Below are positions 62,601 through 64,000 of a DNA stretch of 64,000 bases, one piece after another (the stretch's first letter is position 1; each line of letters starts with the position of its first letter). The notes under the pieces are model-generated. The model made no database searches. It saw only the letters and a program-made list of their open reading frames with translations, and was not told the DNA's origin. The stretch covers positions 80,545 through 144,544 of the forward strand of contig JAAUZC010000044.1 in assembly GCA_014804795.1 (NCBI GenBank), written 5' to 3'. Made by a program: the position numbers and the translations under genes. This DNA is from Lachnospiraceae bacterium. GTDB lineage: Bacteria > Bacillota > Clostridia > Lachnospirales > Lachnospiraceae.

Positions 62601-63214
62601 CTGAACTTATAATACTCTTCCTGATATTTAAATCCAAAATTATTTATTAAACTGGAAATTTTGTAGATATCCCGTATGCATGCACTTTTTACCGCAAGAC
62701 AAAAGTCCCCGCTGGTACTGCTTTTATGCATCTGATAGCATACTTCTCCTTCTCCGAGGAAACCATTCTTCTTAAGCCATTTCGAAATCTGCTCTTCACA
62801 TTCCGGCAATATATCTTTCGCTTCAGGCTCTTTGTCGTACTCAGAGTACACTAAATTCACCTGAACAATCCCCAAAAACGGCCTGGAGGACAAGCACACT
62901 TTTTCTTTATCCACTGCCACCTTATAAAATTCTTCATCAATGGCTCCCTTGTCAGCATACAGGCTTAAGGTCTTATACGCAGCCTTATAGGAATAGGTCT
63001 TGCTTTTCTGATCATCGCCAATATTCCAAAATTCACGATATATCTTCTCATCTTTGTCAAGATTCCGATGGAATAGAAGATCGAAGTAATCCAACATAAA
63101 ATAGGTGTCATAGTTTGCCATACCGTCTTTGCCAATGACAATATTGTTATTTCTTATCATTTTAACAATGTCTACACTGAGTTTCTCATTATTGCTGCTG
63201 TTTGCCCCTTGCAT
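59633..63214 (-). CDS. 1,193-residue protein with HExxH metalloprotease-like motif, unknown family
   Basis: The ATG at 63214 behind GGAAAGG is chosen; a TTG ten codons upstream would add MSGHAGKDIA. The protein has no signal peptide or membrane span, so it is cytosolic. Residues 579-583 read HEASH inside FDLIPWSLHEASHCIRVLSRKKRN, a perfect HExxH zinc motif. About 315 residues later RESIADIFMAEALG (Glu898, Asp902) has the ExxxD form of the third zinc ligand and its partner in gluzincins. The N-terminal third (with GDIRVALEPMEGLFGRYDFLILL) and two coiled-coil stretches (about 355-395, 990-1090) are not recognised. Together with the FRG protein it forms an unknown two-component system. Confidence 0.75.
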   Translation of the reverse strand: MQGANSSNNEKLSVDIVKMIRNNNIVIGKDGMANYDTYFMLDYFDLLFHRNLDKDEKIYREFWNIGDDQKSKTYSYKAAYKTLSLYADKGAIDEEFYKVAVDKEKVCLSSRPFLGIVQVNLVYSEYDKEPEAKDILPECEEQISKWLKKNGFLGEGEVCYQMHKSSTSGDFCLAVKSACIRDIYKISSLINNFGFKYQEEYYKFSTYTNIGIECFKDDKDYFYTFQKETVEKNSKCKFALRITTSNAFAKILFQNSIENGDIRVALEPMEGLFGRYDFLILLSMEEFSKLYAVLCESKIIGDKSASFSKIGDGFLDSFQKGVVSGDIEIINERVLVSLEDEIFEPAGEDSSCAENGKDKLKKTVEDESKRLREKVEEFQQMISWFVEERRAFIDVSRELGEVISTYIPQGVENDSHVNWWILTSDLDVVFQGIGMWREFYKNERDPAEQKAMRGQFIEELRLVVEALNQYYRFLQNVNAQTWQAPLYEIQTQLDAEKMMIAYREFLYQYLQRYKKHYDKSKDKRPMRYPIVYPDLSAERVHAMVAFQNERNLYRQLFVCKVPSFEYYGRMFDLIPWSLHEASHCIRVLSRKKRNEYLVKTVFLEIFSQAFYKLLNANSNDYGYYELGELENEVLGCIVRSAVCKFGAFCSDRGEKADELALNQLHTELLDFLCIVFEQNIDQLEKEEDAANVEEIQKALLRYLGKLGLLDEEKPKNGKQNWKNLIELSVENADALFSVLKEIYNAFYRQTTGEEPKKNEWEIVRLTGAYFEEELKKINRGLEKKGIGKEKIRDYCFNMRELNRLYGAWSKRRKGEDNKEIRDGLWCGCISEIQDKVENGFLNNQGFPELYRILNTIFYDEGAGGKDTAAAERIGKEFDRLLQEEVDILTEREVTLYRESIADIFMAEALGLNAFGYCRHMFQTASDASIENNVDWAEAINVHRFRSVAAVLLSHEPGGKVRKFGHKKRISMKTLLEEGEKYSFSTLECAKEKIEETLRETGEEEKKTSLDALFGRLEGTIESIFKCFMQPMIIIQETLEDSVLALLVDPKRFDEPCEREIEEGRKKVREEYETVKDEIKKIIHILYRIKCFISILALVGENGYIVIEEEEFEHLDALYKSYWKVCKETREEEICKVVSRYYNEPQSARDKKPSEMLEDTLQFIQTYYYRNRFKIMSSLKDYKGGEEDGEANCS

Positions 63215-63335
63215 TGCGATGTCCTTTCCTGCGTGCCCCGACAAAAAATAATTTTTGTTTTATCCAAGTATTATTTCTTTATATAAATAAACGTGAAAAA
63301 AGAGCCGCCATATTCAAGCGACTTCCTTTTCTACC

Positions 63336-63524
63336 TTACTCATTATTAATATCTTCTTCAGATTTTTTTGTATCAGACTTTTTCGTAATATTCAGAAGCT
63401 TAAGCGCCATCTTTCTTCTCTTCGATTCGGAAGACACCTCAATGCGATTGCCGTAAGGTTTAATATAATCAGAGGCCAGACAGGTATCTTTTCTTATTGT
63501 ATAAATAGGTTTCTTACGCCGCAT
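63336..63524 (-). CDS. Small basic protein at the head of the FRG/HExxH module
   Basis: The 62-residue protein (starts MRRKKPIYTIRKDTCLASDY) has GGGGAGG before its ATG. It is strongly basic at both ends (KRRKMALKLLNITKKS, TKKSEED) with a charged tail, and no recognised motif. The genes are 121 bases apart on the same strand. It could be a small regulator, antitoxin-like or nucleic-acid-binding partner; this is guesswork. Confidence 0.55.
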   Translation of the reverse strand: MRRKKPIYTIRKDTCLASDYIKPYGNRIEVSSESKRRKMALKLLNITKKSDTKKSEEDINNE

Positions 63525-63692
63525 TTTAACACCTCCCCTATCGCATTATTTTTCTAATCATAGCATGTTGCTTTATAAAAAACAATCCTTCTACACCATT
63601 TTCCCCTGTTCTTTTATAATAGTATACGCTGCTTTCAATTTATTAGTCTATAAAATGATCCATCTGTCCAAAAATCTGATTTAAGTAATCAG

Positions 63693-63751
63693 CTCCCCCA
63701 GTTGGACTCGAACCAACGACACTGCGGTTAACAGCCGCATGCTCTACCATT
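63693..63751 (-). tRNA. 3' fragment of tRNA-Asn (anticodon GTT), probable attachment-site scar
   Basis: On the minus strand GGTAGAGCATGCGGCTGTTAACC... through TCGAGTCCAAC and the acceptor strand TGGGGGA with G discriminator match the 3' three-quarters of tRNA-Asn. The 5' acceptor strand (TCCCCC...) and most of the D arm are missing; CCGTATCAAT stands instead. It cannot fold as a tRNA. Duplicated tRNA 3' ends are left by integrases that insert into tRNA genes. Confidence 0.75.
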
Positions 63752-63753
63752 GA

Positions 63754-64000
63754 TACGGTTTCATACCGTAAAATCTCTTTGATAGAGTGTCATGTCCCAA
63801 ACTACAATCGAGGGTATCTATCTACTTCGTGTGGCTACCAGCTGACTGATAACCTAACGAAGAGTATATTAACATAATTTATCGTTTTTGGCAAGAGGGA
63901 AATTATCGTTTTTGAAAACTTTTTATACCGTTCACTTCCCCTGCTTGTTAGCAACCGTAATGAATACCGTTTTTATCTCTCAATGTTAAAGCATCCCGGC
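63754..64000. other. Spacer beyond the tRNA fragment with a promoter and 12-base direct repeats
   Basis: No gene is seen. On the minus strand TTGCCA (63889-63894), a 17-base spacer and TAATAT (63866-63871) form a promoter pointing at the tRNA fragment. TTATCGTTTTTG occurs twice (63879-63890, 63903-63914), the first copy overlapping the -35 box, as in a self-controlled regulator or integrase arm site. A hairpin TACGGT...ACCGTA lies next to the fragment. Confidence 0.5.

Noticed and set aside
63245..63335. TTG start of the giant protein at 63244
   Set aside because: The ATG at 63214 has a better placed ribosome binding site; the TTG has none.
1..64000. CRISPR array, rRNA operon or prophage
   Set aside because: No regularly spaced repeats, no rRNA-like stretches and no phage structural or integrase genes were seen.

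Overview
The window looks like a chromosomal segment of a low-to-mid GC Gram-positive anaerobe of the Clostridia, most probably a gut Lachnospiraceae. The evidence is the Firmicutes gene order rpsF-ssb-rpsR / gdpP-rplI-dnaB, a MecA adaptor, a CwlD-type amidase, sortases, a pyruvate formate-lyase fermentation operon and strong AGGAGG ribosome binding sites. No species call is attempted.

Layout. 1-2,330 (minus): end of a type II secretion/pilus-like cluster (GspF) and a secreted transglutaminase. 2,440-38,060: a large, heavily rearranged surface-polysaccharide locus. Its promoter-proximal end is on the right (about 38,140-38,165, minus strand): Wzz, CpsD kinase, CpsB phosphatase, a class B sortase with a small SPQTG-anchored protein, LCP ligase, a GT4 enzyme and the Wzy polymerase. 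Leftward lies a mosaic of glycosyltransferases, two sialyltransferase-like GT52 proteins, two radical SAM proteins, an MBOAT/DHHW O-acetylation pair, a Wzx flippase, a PglK-like ABC flippase, two CMP-nonulosonate cytidylyltransferases, an N-acetyl-sugar amidotransferase and the WbaP-type initiating transferase. Duplicated and broken copies (flippase, polymerase, DHHW protein, GT11/GT2, DegT aminotransferase, sugar nucleotidyltransferase) show direct and inverted duplications and chimeric ORFs, as expected of a capsule locus diversifying by recombination.

38,200-41,100: cell-wall amidase and a GH18 protein. 41,686-46,795: mecA, a DUF1858 protein and a pyruvate formate-lyase operon in which the enzyme is split: a 678-residue body lacking the glycyl-radical domain, a 71-residue protein, and a separate 81-residue glycyl-radical domain, followed by the activase and a small ferredoxin. 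46,775-52,610 (minus): MerR regulator, dnaB, rplI, gdpP, rpsR, ssb, rpsF. 52,769-56,570: lipoprotein, nucleotidyltransferase, Sir2 deacylase. 56,718-56,873: tRNA-Cys and tRNA-Glu. 57,017-58,404: SipW-like signal peptidase and class C sortase without a visible pilin.

58,561-63,524: a minus-strand three-gene module of unknown function: a 62-residue basic protein, a 1,193-residue protein carrying a buried HExxH plus ExxxD zinc-protease-like signature, and an FRG-domain protein whose gene overlaps it. It lies beside a 3' tRNA-Asn fragment (63,693-63,751) that looks like the attachment scar of an integrative element. This module and the split formate-lyase are the two most interesting items in the window.
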